Part shown: one piece after another, positions 11,116 to 22,400 of the stretch
How the letters are laid out: each line of letters begins with the position of its first letter
How positions within the stretch are numbered: the stretch's first letter is position 1
Assembly: GCA_020698575.1 (NCBI GenBank)
Contig: CM036243.1
Location: 35,986,141-36,050,140, forward strand
Length of the DNA stretch: 64,000 bases
Source: Bostrychus sinensis
Taxonomy: Eukaryota > Chordata > Actinopteri > Gobiiformes > Eleotridae
Reading direction: 5' to 3'
Notes under the pieces: generated by a model
The model's input: only the letters and a program-made list of their open reading frames with translations
The model's database searches: none
Told to the model about the DNA's origin: nothing
Made by a program: the position numbers and the translations under genes

Positions 11116-12890
11116 TTTGGCAAAGAGCTACACTGAAAGTTTTCAACTTAAAAAGTTTATTCCAGCCTCAAAATCTACACAAAAGGCCAACCCACAGCAG
11201 AATCATTGCGTTTTCGGGAAAATGTATTGTCGTTTAAACATCCGCTAAGATTATCGTCTTAGATTTTAGGGTGAGGTCTGAAGGAAGCCGAGGGCAGTCA
11301 GCTGTTCAGAGCCGGAGCATAAATCTGCTGCTCCTCTGTGTCGCTGATCAATAGTGATTCTAAAACCTTACAACCCCCCTCTCTCTCACCGGGACGGATA
11401 GACCAGGCCTGTGAGTGTGTGTGTGTGTTTGTGTTTGTGTGTGTGTGCGTGTGTGAGGTCTGCATTGATTTAAACAGAGATTTGTGGCGAGAGCGACGTG
11501 CACTGATCCCAGCTCCTCACGGCTCCCATCAAATATTTATACTCACACTTCAGTGGAGCTGCTGTAATGCTGTGAATCTGGTGCGGGCCGGGCCGTAAGT
11601 ACTGCAGTAGAGGCGTCTGGAGACTGGTAACCACAAAACTCTACTAAGTATCGACAATAACGGATGTGAGAACAGGAATACAGGCACAAAACCATCTCCC
11701 AGTGGTGTGCTTAACGACGAGGACGACGATTTGTTAGGGGCCCGCTTACACGACAACACTGGCCAGGAAAATGCAACACTCCTGCTGCCTTGGTTCGCAT
11801 TTACACAAAAACGCTGAGGTGCGAAGAACATGAGAGTTGGTATAATCAAACTGTAGTACCCGTGTTTGTCCAGCAAATGGCGCTGTGGAAAGCAAATGCC
11901 CTACACCACACGGAGAGTAAACAGCAAAGGAAATTATAGTTCCATCTGCGACTTTAGGATCTTGTGGTTTTCTGGAACCTTCAGTAAAAGTCAGTCCTGA
12001 TACAGATATTACTGATTAAATATGAAGGCGAGACAGAAAAAACTCGAATTTTGCGCTTTTTTTTTTCAGTTTACACGAGAGTTGTGAGTCCAAAACATGG
12101 AAAAATATGGAAACCCCATCCTTGTGTCCTCGACTTTTTGCGTTTTCAGCCAAATGCATTGTCGTCTAAACTAGAGAATCCAATTTTATGTACTGGACAG
12201 AAAATAAACTTTACATATTCTACACATTTTGGCATTTTAATCCATTTCAAAGTCTACTCTTCCAGGTTTTTCAGGACCTGTGGGAACCTTGAACACGCAG
12301 CAGCAATGTGAATACATCCCAGTCATTTTACAGATGTTTAAAGTAAGACCAGACTTAAGACTAACTTTAAAGGGGTTGTATTATTCCACATTTTTTGAGC
12401 TTTCTACCATCTTCCTTTTCTCTCTTCTCCATTGTCTTGGCTGCCTCCTTCCCTTCTGCCCCATCTCTTTTTCGTCTTGTGCATTATTAAAAAAACATAA
12501 TTAAACTAACTATTAAACTAAACTTCTTCTGGTCTGTCAGCTGCTGAGACCAGGAGCAGAACTGTACATTTTACATGAGAAAATGTCACTTAAATCATTT
12601 CTCGGCACACTGTCTGTCTGTATGCCGCGTGAGAGTGCAGCTGCCTTGAACCACGTTGTAACAAAAGCATTAAAGAGAGACTGCTTCAGCTTTTTTCAGG
12701 TTTGTAATTGAATGTCTTAATAAAACAGAGAGAGTTTTACAGCCACCAGTCCACATTCAGTCATTAACCACATGTTTACTGCTGAAGCCGCGCTCATGCA
12801 GCTGCAGGAGTTCACTGTAACACTGGCATTTTCTCATTTTCACACCAACAACAAAATGGGGCTTTTAATCTTTAATATTAGCTTTACTAA
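11116..12890. other. Intron with a DNA-transposon-like repeat (about 11730-12175)
   Basis: Most of this stretch is unassigned. About 11735-12175 is the reverse counterpart of 45110-45545. The shared words are aggggccc...ttacacgacaac at the end, ttctggaaccttcagtaaaa against its complement, and ctgatacagatattactga. The right end (gcattgtcgtctaaac) mirrors the left end of the other copy. The terminal style (GGGGCCC then cgtttacacgacaacg) is that of a non-autonomous DNA transposon. A short (gt)n run lies at about 11410-11455. Confidence 0.55.
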
Positions 12891-12898
12891 AGAGACAA

Positions 12899-13505
12899 AA
12901 CCAGGACTAAACCAGGACTAAACCAGGACTAAACCAGGACTAAACCAGGACTAAACCAGGACTAAACCAGGTCTAAACCAGGACTAAATGAGGTCTAAAC
13001 CAGGACTACTCCAGGACTAAACCAGGACTAAACCAGGACTAAATGAGGTCTAAACCAGGACTAAACCAGGACTAAACCAGGACTAAACCAGGACTAAACC
13101 AGGTCTAAACCAGGACTAAACCAGGACTAAATGAGGTCTAAACCAGGACTACTCCAGGACTAAATCAAGACTAAACCAGGACTAAACCAGGTCTAAATGA
13201 GGTCTGAACCAGGACTAAACCAGGACTAAACCAGGACCAAACCAGGACTAAACCAGGTCTAAACCAGGACTAAACCAGGATTAAACCAAGACTAAACCAG
13301 GACTAAACCAGGACTAAACCAGGTCTAAACCAGGACTAAACCAGGATTAAACCAGGACTAAACCAGGACCAAACCAGGACTAAACCAGGTCTAAACCAGG
13401 ACTAAACCAGGTCTAAACCAGAACTAAACCAGGACCAAATCAGGTCTAAACCAGGACTAAACCAGGACCAAATCAGGTCTAAACCAGGCCAACGCCAAGA
13501 CTAAA
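12899..13505 (+). repeat. 12-bp tandem array C (CCAGGACTAAAC orientation)
   Basis: About 607 bp of very regular 12-bp units (accaggactaaa) with recurring variants accaggtctaaa and aatgaggtctaaa. It is the most homogeneous of the arrays together with array E, which suggests recent expansion. It has no dispersed-repeat copy directly beside it. Confidence 0.95.
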
Positions 13506-13509
13506 CTAA

Positions 13510-14450
13510 AGATACAAAGATATGTTTTTGTATCTTTACTGACACTGATTCATTAAACATGAACTATTAAAAAACATTTTTTTTTTTATAGTAGGACATC
13601 ACAATAACTGACTATATAAGGTTATTAGCAACAATACAACTTCATGTGCTACATCAGTACATCAGACATTTTTTTTTTTTACACAAGACTATAGGCTGTA
13701 TGAAGGTGAGGACTTCAAAAAATACTACAAGTGGGACCAGCTGGTGGGACCTAAAATCCAAAAAGCACACACATACAAACTGTAAAACCTAAAACGAGAG
13801 GCACAACCCAAACTGAGCATGCAGCATATCCTCTGAAAATAAAAACTGACCTAAATGTGTGCCCAGAAACCAGCAGAGGACCAGCGGAGGACCAGCGAGC
13901 GACTCTATCCAGTGTAAATGTGTAAATGTTTGATGTTTTATGTGCAGCTGTTGGAGAGAGTCCTTGAACACACAGAGGAACATATGGCTGAGCGCCGCAT
14001 ATATCACACTCCTCCATGCTCCCACCGCCGCTCGCCCCTGCAGAAAAACGTATTTCTGTATCTCTGCAAGGGCGCGCATGTCATCTTTTCAATTTCACAC
14101 TCTGCTCCCGGCGACTCCAGCTTTTGAAGATTTACATTCTGCGTCTGAACGCCCGAAAGAGCCGCGCGTCTTTAGGTTAAGTACATATAAGTCATGTGAG
14201 TGTGTTGTAACGTAATGTTGTAACGAAAGTCACAGTTTCAGTGACTTAACTGTGTTGTATAGAGCAGGGGTTCTCAAGCTGTGGTATAGGCGCTACTGGT
14301 GGTACTACAGGAGTGTTTTGCAGTTTAAGTTGATTTAGAGCCAGTTTTATTCCTGGAGAGCAGTGGTTCTCAGCTGATCTCGCTTCAGGACCCAGCATCA
14401 CTCTATAATGACAAACTGTGACCCACATAAAAGAGATATTGAGAAAATTT
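13510..14450. other. Intron between array C and the A-rich array
   Basis: Mostly unassigned sequence. Two short hAT-end-like pieces occur at about 14263-14300 (caggggttctcaagctgtgg) and 14362-14400 (gcagtggttctcagctgatc). The second is followed directly by the A-rich array. Confidence 0.5.
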
Positions 14451-14454
14451 TAAA

Positions 14455-15305
14455 TTAATTTCAGAAAAATTAAGAGATATTTAGAAAAATAAAAGATACC
14501 ATGGCAAATTAAGATTTTTTTAAAGAGATATTGAGAAAAAAATTAAGAGCTATTTTAGAAAAACTAAAAGATACTGAGAAAAATTAAAAGATATTGAGGA
14601 AAATTGAAAGATATCAAGGAAAATTAAGATATTTCAGAAATATTAGAGGATATTAAGGAAAATTAAGCGATATTTCAAGAAAATTAAAATATATTTCAGG
14701 AAAACTAAAAGATATTGAGAAAAATTAAAAGATATTGAGGAAAATTGAAAGATATCAAGGAACATTAAGATATTTCAGAAATATTAGAAGATATTAAGGA
14801 AAATTAAGCGATATTTCAAGAAAATAAAATATATTTCAGGAAAACTAAAAGATATTGAGAAAAATTAAAAGATATTGAGGAAAATTGAAAGATATCAAGG
14901 AACATTAAGATATTTCAGAAATATTAGACGATATTAAGGAAAATTAAGCGATATTTCAAGAAAATTAAAATATATTACAGGAAAACTAAAAGATATTGAG
15001 AAAAATTAAAAGATATTGAGGAAAATTGAAAGATATCAAGGAACATTAAGATATTTCAGATATATTAGAAGATATTAAGGAAAATTAAGCGATATTTCAA
15101 GAAAATATTATAAAGATATTTCCAAAAAAACTAAAAGATATTGAGAAAAGAAAATATTTCAGAAAAAATGGGAGATATTGGGAAAAATTAGGAGATATTT
15201 TAGGAAAATTAAAAGATATAGAGGTAATTTAAGATATTTCAGGAAAATTAAGAAATATAAAAAAAAAGATATTTTAGGAAAATTAGAAGATACTGAGGAA
15301 AATTA
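14455..15305 (+). repeat. A-rich tandem array with 140-bp higher-order unit
   Basis: About 850 bp are built from 17-22-bp subunits such as gaaaaattaaaagatatt and aggaaaattaagcgatatt. A 140-bp composite repeats: the marker gatattgagaaaaattaaaa falls at 14711, 14851 and 14992, with an earlier variant near 14572. The strand is strongly purine-biased, and the gene-sense RNA is correspondingly U- and pyrimidine-rich. Confidence 0.9.
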
Positions 15306-15334
15306 ACCAATACTCACATCAACCTTAGGTATAA

Positions 15335-15340
15335 CAGTAA

Positions 15341-15387
<47 letters not shown>
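15335..15387 (+). repeat. (TAG)n microsatellite
   Basis: About 16 units of tagtag directly follow the A-rich array. A second trinucleotide tract of the same type is at 35459-35500. Confidence 0.92.
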
Positions 15388-15505
15388 TAGAACCTAATTG
15401 TTTGCTCTGGTTGAGTTTCTTTTATGTTATTTTATTCTATATGTCCCACACTGCCACCTACTGTTAGGGAATTGATGATTTATTTTTAAAAATTTTACTG
15501 TTGTA

Positions 15506-15530
15506 TTTTTTTTTTTTTTTTTTTTTTTTT
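15506..15530 (+). repeat. Poly-T tract (25 bp)
   Basis: A run of 25 T directly precedes the first units of array D. Confidence 0.9.
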
Positions 15531-15540
15531 GGTTTTTGGT

Positions 15541-16096
15541 ACTGGTTTAGTCTGGGTTTAGTCTTCATTTTGCCAGAATTTAAACCTGGTTTAGCCTTTG
15601 TTTAATTCCAGTTTAGACCTGTATTAGTCCTGGTTTAGACTTAGTTTAGTCCTCTCTTAGACCTGGTTTAGTCACAGTTGGTTTAGTTGCAGTTTAGACC
15701 TGTATTAGTCCTGATTTAGACTTAGTTTAGTCCTCTCTTAGACCTGGTTTAGTCACAGTTGGTTTAGTTGCAGTTTAGACCTGTATTAGTCCTGATTTAG
15801 ACCTGGTTTGTGCTAGATTAGTCCTGGTTTTATGCTGTTTTTTTGTACTGGTAAAGTCCTGGTTTAGTCTTAGTTTAGTCCTGGTCCTGATGTAGACCTG
15901 GCTTAGTCCTAGATTTGTCCCATTGTTGTTTTTTTGTTTTGTTTTGTTTTTGTTATGTTTTTTGGTACTGGTTAAGTCTGGGTTTAGTTTTGCCAGAATT
16001 TAGGCCTGGTTTAGCCTTAGTTTAGTCCTGGCTTTTGACCTTTTTTAGCCAATATTTAGACCTGGCTATAGTCTTGGTTTAGTCCCAGATTTGTCC
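15541..16096 (-). repeat. 12-bp tandem array D (GGTTTAGTCCTG orientation)
   Basis: About 556 bp of degenerate units (actggtttagtctgggttt, tttagtcctctcttagacc) in the same orientation as array A. It includes a local direct duplication of about 93 bp around 15611-15800 (cagtttagacctgtattagtcc occurs three times). Opposite array E lies 1.1 kb away across repeat R copy 2. Confidence 0.9.
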
Positions 16097-16339
16097 TTCA
16101 GTGTATTTCAACATTGGAAAAACAATAATGTTGATGTTATTGATACATGTCTCAGAACAGGGATAATTTAGTCTGTGTGCTGTCTGAGAATCTGCAAACA
16201 GATGATTCTCTGAGGTTGACATTTGAGTTTTTTTTGCAAATGTTGCAGTCGCTATAAATAATGTATTTTGTGATATTTCCGTGGAAAAGTGGAAATGTGA
16301 CAATAAGTCATACTCCATTAAGAAAAATATAAATGTTAA

Positions 16340-16850
16340 TATGTTTGTTTATTCTCTTTTTCTCCCATGTTATATCGCTGTTCTCTCATCAAAAACAAAC
16401 CTGGAGTTTGTTTTTGTTTTGTTTCATTCACGCCTGTTTGAGTAATCCTGTATTCTCTGGCGCTGAGTTTCTGAGGCCTGAGAACGCTCGGTTGCACAAA
16501 GCTCCGCCCACTCCAGGAAGCACTGACCAATCACCAAGCCCTCTACATCCAGTCTGCTCTCATTCATTTATCCAAAAAACACTGTACAGCTCTGTTTCCA
16601 CTGCTTCCTCACAGACATTTTTTTAAATTTTGTAGTAAAATGGCATCATACACAAAGTTTAAGGAAGTGAAGTGCTCTTTTTTCTTTGATTATATGTTTC
16701 AAAGACCGCAACACTCTGCTGGTCCCTTCGCCTGTTTCTTTATGGCAGTAGTAAAGTAGATAATAATGTTTTTAAAGGCTGTAAAATGTGCTGCTGCTGT
16801 TCTGGAGGTGACCGAGAGTGGGTTAAAAACGTGAATAAAAGCAGAAAATG
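16340..16850 (+). mobile_element. Dispersed repeat R, copy 2
   Basis: This aligns with copy 3 from ctcccatgttatatcgctgttctctcatcaaaaac onward (present reversed at 51740-51785). It aligns with copy 1 from gcccactccaggaagcactg onward. It ends near gtgctgctgctgttctggagg. It sits between arrays D and E, repeating the arrangement seen for copy 1 between A and B. Confidence 0.8.
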
Positions 16851-17224
16851 AAAAGTCACATGACCAGACGGGCTGTAATTAATGCAGTTCATTTCAGATC
16901 AAAGCGGCGGCACAGACTCTGACCTCCTCCTCCACCTCGTCCTGTCCAAGAATATATCATTCCTAGACTTTTTCCAATTTAAAAGCTGCTATTTCATCAT
17001 CACATTTTCAATTTAAAGCTGTTTCCTCTGGACATTTTCAACCTCAGGTCCTCACCGCGGTGCAATAACTTCACTTTGCAGAAACATGCGTGTGGTCAAA
17101 AACCTCTGTAGAGCGTCTACACAGGACTGCATGTGCTAATGAAAGCTTGTTCCTGATTGGCTGAGAGGAGCTGCACTCATGTCATCAGATTTATAACCCA
17201 TTCACTTTCTTAGAGGAGTGAAGT

Positions 17225-18640
17225 AGGTCTGGGACTAAACCAGGTCTAAACCAGGACTAAACCAGGTCTAAACTAGGACTAAACCCGGACTAAATGAGGT
17301 CTAAACCAGGACTAAACCAGGTCTAAATCAGGACTAAACCAGGACTAAATGAGGTCTAAACCAGGACTAAACCAGGACTAAACCAGGACTAAATGAGGTC
17401 TAAACCAGGACTAAACCAAGACTAAACCAGGACTAAACCAGGTCTAAACCAGGTCTAAACCAGGACTAAACCAGGACTAAACCAGGTCTAAACCAGGACT
17501 AAACCAGGACTAAACCAGGTCTAAACCAGGAATAAACCATGTCTGAACCAGGTCTAAACCAGGACTAAACCAGGACTAAACCAGGTCTAAACCAGGTCTA
17601 AACCAGGACTAAACCAGGACTAAACCAGGTCTAAACCAGGACTAAACCAGGACTAAACCAGGTCTAAACCAGGAATAAACCATGTCTGAACCAGGTCTAA
17701 ACCAGGACTAAACCAGGACTAAACCAGGTCTAAACCAGGACTAAACCAGGACTAAACCAGGTCTAAACCAGGACTAAACCAGGAATAAACCATGTCTGAA
17801 CCAGGTCTAAACCAGGACTAAACCAGGACTAAACCAGGTCTAAACCAGGACTAAACCAGGACTAAACCAGGTCTAAACCAGGACTAAACCAGGAATAAAC
17901 CATGTCTGAACCAGGACTAAACCAGGAATAAACCAGGACTAAACCAGGTCTAAACCAGGACTAAACCAGGTCTAAATCAGGACTAATACAGGTATAAACC
18001 GGAACTAAACCAAGACTAAACCAGGTCTAAATCTTGGCAAAACCAGGTCTATACGAGGACGAAACTAAGACTAAACCCAGATTTAACCGGTACAAAAACA
18101 GAAAAAAATAAAATAAAAAAAGAAGCAGAAAACAATGGGACAAATCTAGGACTAAACCAGGTCCAAATCTTGGCTAAACAAGGTCTAAAACCAGGACTAA
18201 ACTAAAATTAAACCAGGACTTTACCAGTACAACAAACAGCATAAAACCAGGACTAATCTAAAACTAAACCAGGTCTAATTCAGGACTAATAAGGGTCTAA
18301 ATCAAGACAAATACAGGGCTAAACTGGAACTAAATCAAGACTAAACCAGGTCTAAATCTTGGCAAAACCAGTTCTAAAAGAGAACTAACCTAAGACTAAA
18401 CCCAGACTTAACCAGTACAAAAAACAGGACTAAACCAAGTATTTACCAGTACAAAATTTGCACAAAAACAAGGACAAATCCAGGACAAAGGTAGGTCTAA
18501 ATCAGGACCAGTACAGGTCTAAATCTTGGCAAAACCAGGTCTAAACTAAGACTGAGCCCAAACCAGTACAAAAACAAATCCATGACAAATCCAGCACTAA
18601 ACCAGGACTGAAACAAAACACAACCAGGACTATTCCCATC
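17225..18640 (+). repeat. 12-bp tandem array E (CCAGGACTAAAC orientation)
   Basis: This is the longest array, about 1.4 kb. The first 770 bp are regular (accaggactaaaccaggtct) with an internal higher-order block containing aggaataaaccatgtctgaa, which recurs at about 17528, 17668, 17786 and 17890. After about 18000 it decays into looser units (atcttggcaaaaccagg, acccagatttaaccggt). Confidence 0.94.
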
Positions 18641-18644
18641 TAAA

Positions 18645-20180
18645 ATTTAATTCAACAAGCCCTATAAACATTTGTATCTATTCTAATGGACACTGACAGA
18701 AAAACAAATGTATAAATGTCAGTAATGGTTTTTTAGAGCTGAGTCCAGACCGAGCACTGACCCGATCCTTTGAGTGTCATAAAAGTGTGTGAGGTTTGTC
18801 TGAGCGTGACCCCGAATAATGAGAGGACTGACACACAACATCAGCGACATGAGGGATGGTCCCGGGACAGATCACAGTACAGAGGAAAGAGGAGGGAGGG
18901 ACTGGAAGAGGGGTTAATGAGCACAGGATGGGATAGTGTTTCTGTTCATTCCTGATAAGAGCCGCGTACTTTGAGCCTTTTATATGAGCTATAAAACATT
19001 TGTATATCGTAAATTTAAAACATTGCTGCGTTGTCGGTATTTAATAAAAGGACGAGAGTAAATCCTGCAGTGTAGCGGTGAGAGGCTGGAGGTAAAGCTA
19101 ATGCTAACGCTACGGTACACTTCCTGTTTCCTGTTTAGTCCCAGCTTTCTGTGCATTATACTGTGCAACTGTACTAACCTGATACATTTTAAGGATTCAT
19201 TAGAGTATGTGTGTCCTGAGCCGGACACGCTCACCTTTTGGTATTTTTCGGTCTTCTAACAGACGTTCGTAAAAACGTCAACTGGCTAACGGTAGGTAAA
19301 CAAAAACTCTGCATATTGCTCTACCTCTGTGGTAATTTTTGTGTATTTATGCTAAGTGTTTATAAAATACTCATGATATGAAAGTAATTTTGATTGGGAA
19401 ATGTGCAGGGAACGCTCAGGTCACACTCGGGCGACGTTCTTTCAGTGATCTTAATGTTTTTGGAGCTAACTCTGTCCATCTTGTGATTTTCTAATTAACG
19501 TTAGCTTAGCCCACAATCTTATTTTGAAAGACAGAAACAAGGTACCAGATGTGAAGATTTGTGAACGTAATATTTCCCAGTTTTAAATTAGAGCCAGTCA
19601 CAAGCGAAAAATCCAACAAATAAGGCTGAAAACGCCAGAAAGGTGAGCGTGTTTGATATTGGAACCATAGCACTGCCGAGCTTAAACCTCGGATGATAGC
19701 GCTATTTCATACGGCCACAATAAAATATCTGTAAAAGAAACTATCCAACCAATATATTGTTATAAATGTAAGAAAATGTACTTTTATTTTATACAATTTG
19801 CAATAATGAAGATAATAAATTAGCAATTTTATGACTTGTTGAAGATAAAAAAGTAATAGAATTTTAGCCGAAAGTGTCAGACTCAGGACACACACGCTAT
19901 ATAACATCACTAGTTTGACTTGTGTTAATATAAAGTTAAAAATAAACAAAGTGTTTTACAAAGAAAAAGCCTGCGCTGCCATCTTAAACTGGAAACAGTT
20001 GTTGCTAATACCCGCTAGCTTGTTTTGTAAAGAATAACGGCACTTTGTACGGTTTCTCTAGTATTAAGAGTTTTTATCAGTCACAAAGCCACCGTAACTT
20101 TGGTAAAAAAAAAAAAGAGGTTATGTGACAGCCGGCCCTGAGGATCGATCTCATGACCTCCTTGCTGGGAGGTAGAGCGG
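18645..20180. other. Intron with nested inverted repeats and a SINE fragment
   Basis: Two inverted repeat pairs are nested. GTGTGTCCTGAG (19209-19220) pairs with 19882-19893, and ACACGCTCACCTTT (19225-19238) with 19639-19652. They may bound a MITE of about 685 bp. About 20120-20180 is a reversed tRNA-derived SINE fragment (ccggccctgaggatcgatctc...), related to 60685-60760. The rest is unassigned. Confidence 0.55.
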
Positions 20181-20486
20181 TAATATGGAAGAAAACTTGT
20201 CTCATCAGATTTTGAATTTGAATTTCTACCACTGAAAAAAAGAGTTTGTATTTTTTTTATGCCGTATTTTAGACTCTGAATTTGGCCAATTAAATTTGAT
20301 GGCTCAAAACCATATGCATACATTTTTTAAAAGGTGATTTTTTTAATTCTGAAATTTTGATCACTGAAAAATTACAGTGAAAATTAGATACTGACATTTC
20401 AGTGACTTGAAATTCAAACTTTTTTTTTTTCCAGTGTTAAAAAATTCAGTGGTAGAAATTCAAAGGCATTTAAAATTCAAAATCTG

Positions 20487-21854
20487 ATGACAGAACGTTC
20501 TGACACATCTAACCCTCCTAATCAACTTATTCTGGACCTCACAGAGTTTGTAATGAAATACAATTATTTCAGCTTTGAAAATGACTTTTATTTGCAAATA
20601 TATGGAACAAGCATTGGCACAGTGTGTGCACCTAATTATGCAAATTTGTTTGTTGGGTTTTTTGAAAATAAATTTGTATTTAATGCAATAAGAAATCCAT
20701 ATGTAGACAGAATTTTCAAATGGTATAGATATATTGATGATATTTTTTGCATTTTTAAAGGTAGCTATTATGAGGCAACAGAGTTTGTTACCTTATTGAA
20801 CAGCTTTGAGCCAAACCTTTTTTTCACACCCCACATCAGTAATGAAAGGGTTCATTTTTTAGACATGCTGGTCATGAAATCTAACAACACTATTATGACC
20901 ACACTCTATAGAAAAGAGACAGACAGAAATACATTGTTACTAGCTTCCATGTTCCACCCAACTTCTCTAAAAAATAGTTTACCCATTAGTCAGTTTTTGA
21001 GACTTAGGAGGATCTGTCATTCTGACGAAGACTTCAAGGAGCAGGCACGAGAAATGGAAAAAAGATTTTTACAACGTGGGTATCCAGCATCATGGGTTGA
21101 CCAAGCTTATGATCTTTCCTCTAAGAAAACACGCTCTCAATTGCTGCAAAAGATGACAAAAAAACAAAACCAGTTCTCTGTCACATGCATTATACAGTAT
21201 TCATCCCACTCTGCTGCCATAAGGACTATATTCAAAAAACCTTGGCACATCCTAAAATCAGACCCTGAACTTTCCTCAGCCTTTCAACATCTACCTCTCT
21301 TTATCAACAAGAGAGGAAAAAACCTGAGGGACTATCTTGTTCACGCTAACTTTAATCCTAAAGTAAGATCCGGACAAACTTTATTTTCCCCTCTTCCAAA
21401 TGGTAATTATCGATGCGGCAGCTGTGCACAATGCAATAACACCATAAAAATGAACTATTTTCAACATCCCCACACTGGAAAAAAGATCCTCATTAAAAAT
21501 GTCATTACTTGTGCTTCTACGCATGTGATATATTTGTTACGATGTCCCTGTGGTCTGGCCTATGTTGGGAAAACTTCAAGGAAACTAAAACAAAGAATAA
21601 GTGAACACAAAAGTTCAATACGTCGTAATGACAGAGAATATCCTGTTGCAGCACACTACAACGATGCTCATCATGATGTGTGCACACTTCGCTTTTGTGG
21701 AATTGAGCAGGTCCCCCCTCCTCCTAGAGGGGGTGACCATGACAAACTACACTCAAGGAAAAAAGAAATGCACCACTTTCATTTTCTCAATTTGTCAAAA
21801 AATATTACAGCCAGTGAAAAATTACAGACTACAATGAGTTTAGTTCTATTCTGA
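20487..21854 (+). CDS. Penelope-like element ORF, C-terminal RT plus GIY-YIG endonuclease (truncated)
   Basis: The 455-codon frame is uninterrupted. The first codons belong to the target duplication; element-derived sequence starts at 20493, so the ATG at 20487 is accidental. Visible parts in order: the middle of the RT (YLQIYGTSIGTVCAPNYANL near residue 37), the catalytic YIDD in RYIDDIFCIFK (about residue 82), the thumb with LRLRRICHSDEDF, a cysteine motif CGSCAQCN (about residue 311), then the endonuclease with VIYLLRCPCGLAYVGKTS and RISEH (about 345-375). This order is diagnostic of Penelope-like elements with a GIY-YIG domain. The missing N-terminal fingers make autonomous activity unlikely. 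The absence of stop codons suggests a fairly young insertion. Confidence 0.9.
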   Translation: MTERSDTSNPPNQLILDLTEFVMKYNYFSFENDFYLQIYGTSIGTVCAPNYANLFVGFFENKFVFNAIRNPYVDRIFKWYRYIDDIFCIFKGSYYEATEFVTLLNSFEPNLFFTPHISNERVHFLDMLVMKSNNTIMTTLYRKETDRNTLLLASMFHPTSLKNSLPISQFLRLRRICHSDEDFKEQAREMEKRFLQRGYPASWVDQAYDLSSKKTRSQLLQKMTKKQNQFSVTCIIQYSSHSAAIRTIFKKPWHILKSDPELSSAFQHLPLFINKRGKNLRDYLVHANFNPKVRSGQTLFSPLPNGNYRCGSCAQCNNTIKMNYFQHPHTGKKILIKNVITCASTHVIYLLRCPCGLAYVGKTSRKLKQRISEHKSSIRRNDREYPVAAHYNDAHHDVCTLRFCGIEQVPPPPRGGDHDKLHSRKKEMHHFHFLNLSKNITASEKLQTTMSLVLF

Positions 21855-21914
21855 GTCAAAATGAAATGACTGTTTTCCTGGTTCCGGTTGATTGATTTTG
21901 ATGAGCAATAACAA

Positions 21915-22400
21915 CTGTATTTTTGTATTAATCACCTCTGTCTGGGTCATGAGTAAAACTCAGAGATGAATTGGACCTGTCCTCAATTGTGCACAACCAT
22001 TCCCTATAAAAAGACACCAAAATGGAAAAAAAAGCACATTTGTTCACAATGCCACGACTCCTGCAACCAGAGAGAGATTGGCAGCCATTGGCCTGCTTCA
22101 AGCTGAAGCAGCACACGGCTGTAGCCAGGAGTTTGGAGTCCATCACTCTACTGTTGTACGCCTCGCTGAGCGTTTCCACACCACTGGATCCTCCAATGAC
22201 CGTCCCAGATCTGGTCGACCACATGCCACAACTGCTGCATTATTATTGTTTGGTCATGTTATTGTTATTGAAACTGTCATAAGCATTGATTAATTGGGTC
22301 TGAATATCAGGGACGGGTATATGGTTGATGTGCACATGGAATATTTCCATCAAAAATAAGTAACCAAACAAAAATGTGGTAAAAAAGCAGTGGTGCGTTT
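21915..22400 (+). pseudogene. Tc1-like transposase N-terminal fragment
   Basis: Frame 22051-22240 encodes TPATRERLAAIGLLQAEAAH, then FGVHHSTVVRLAERFHTTGS and DRPRSGRPHATT. This is the first helix-turn-helix (PAIRED-like) of Tc1-family transposases ending in the typical RPRSGRP motif. No DDE catalytic domain follows, so it is an internally deleted derivative. Its ends are not certain. It lies inside the Penelope insertion after the ORF, so it either inserted there or was carried along. Confidence 0.75.
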
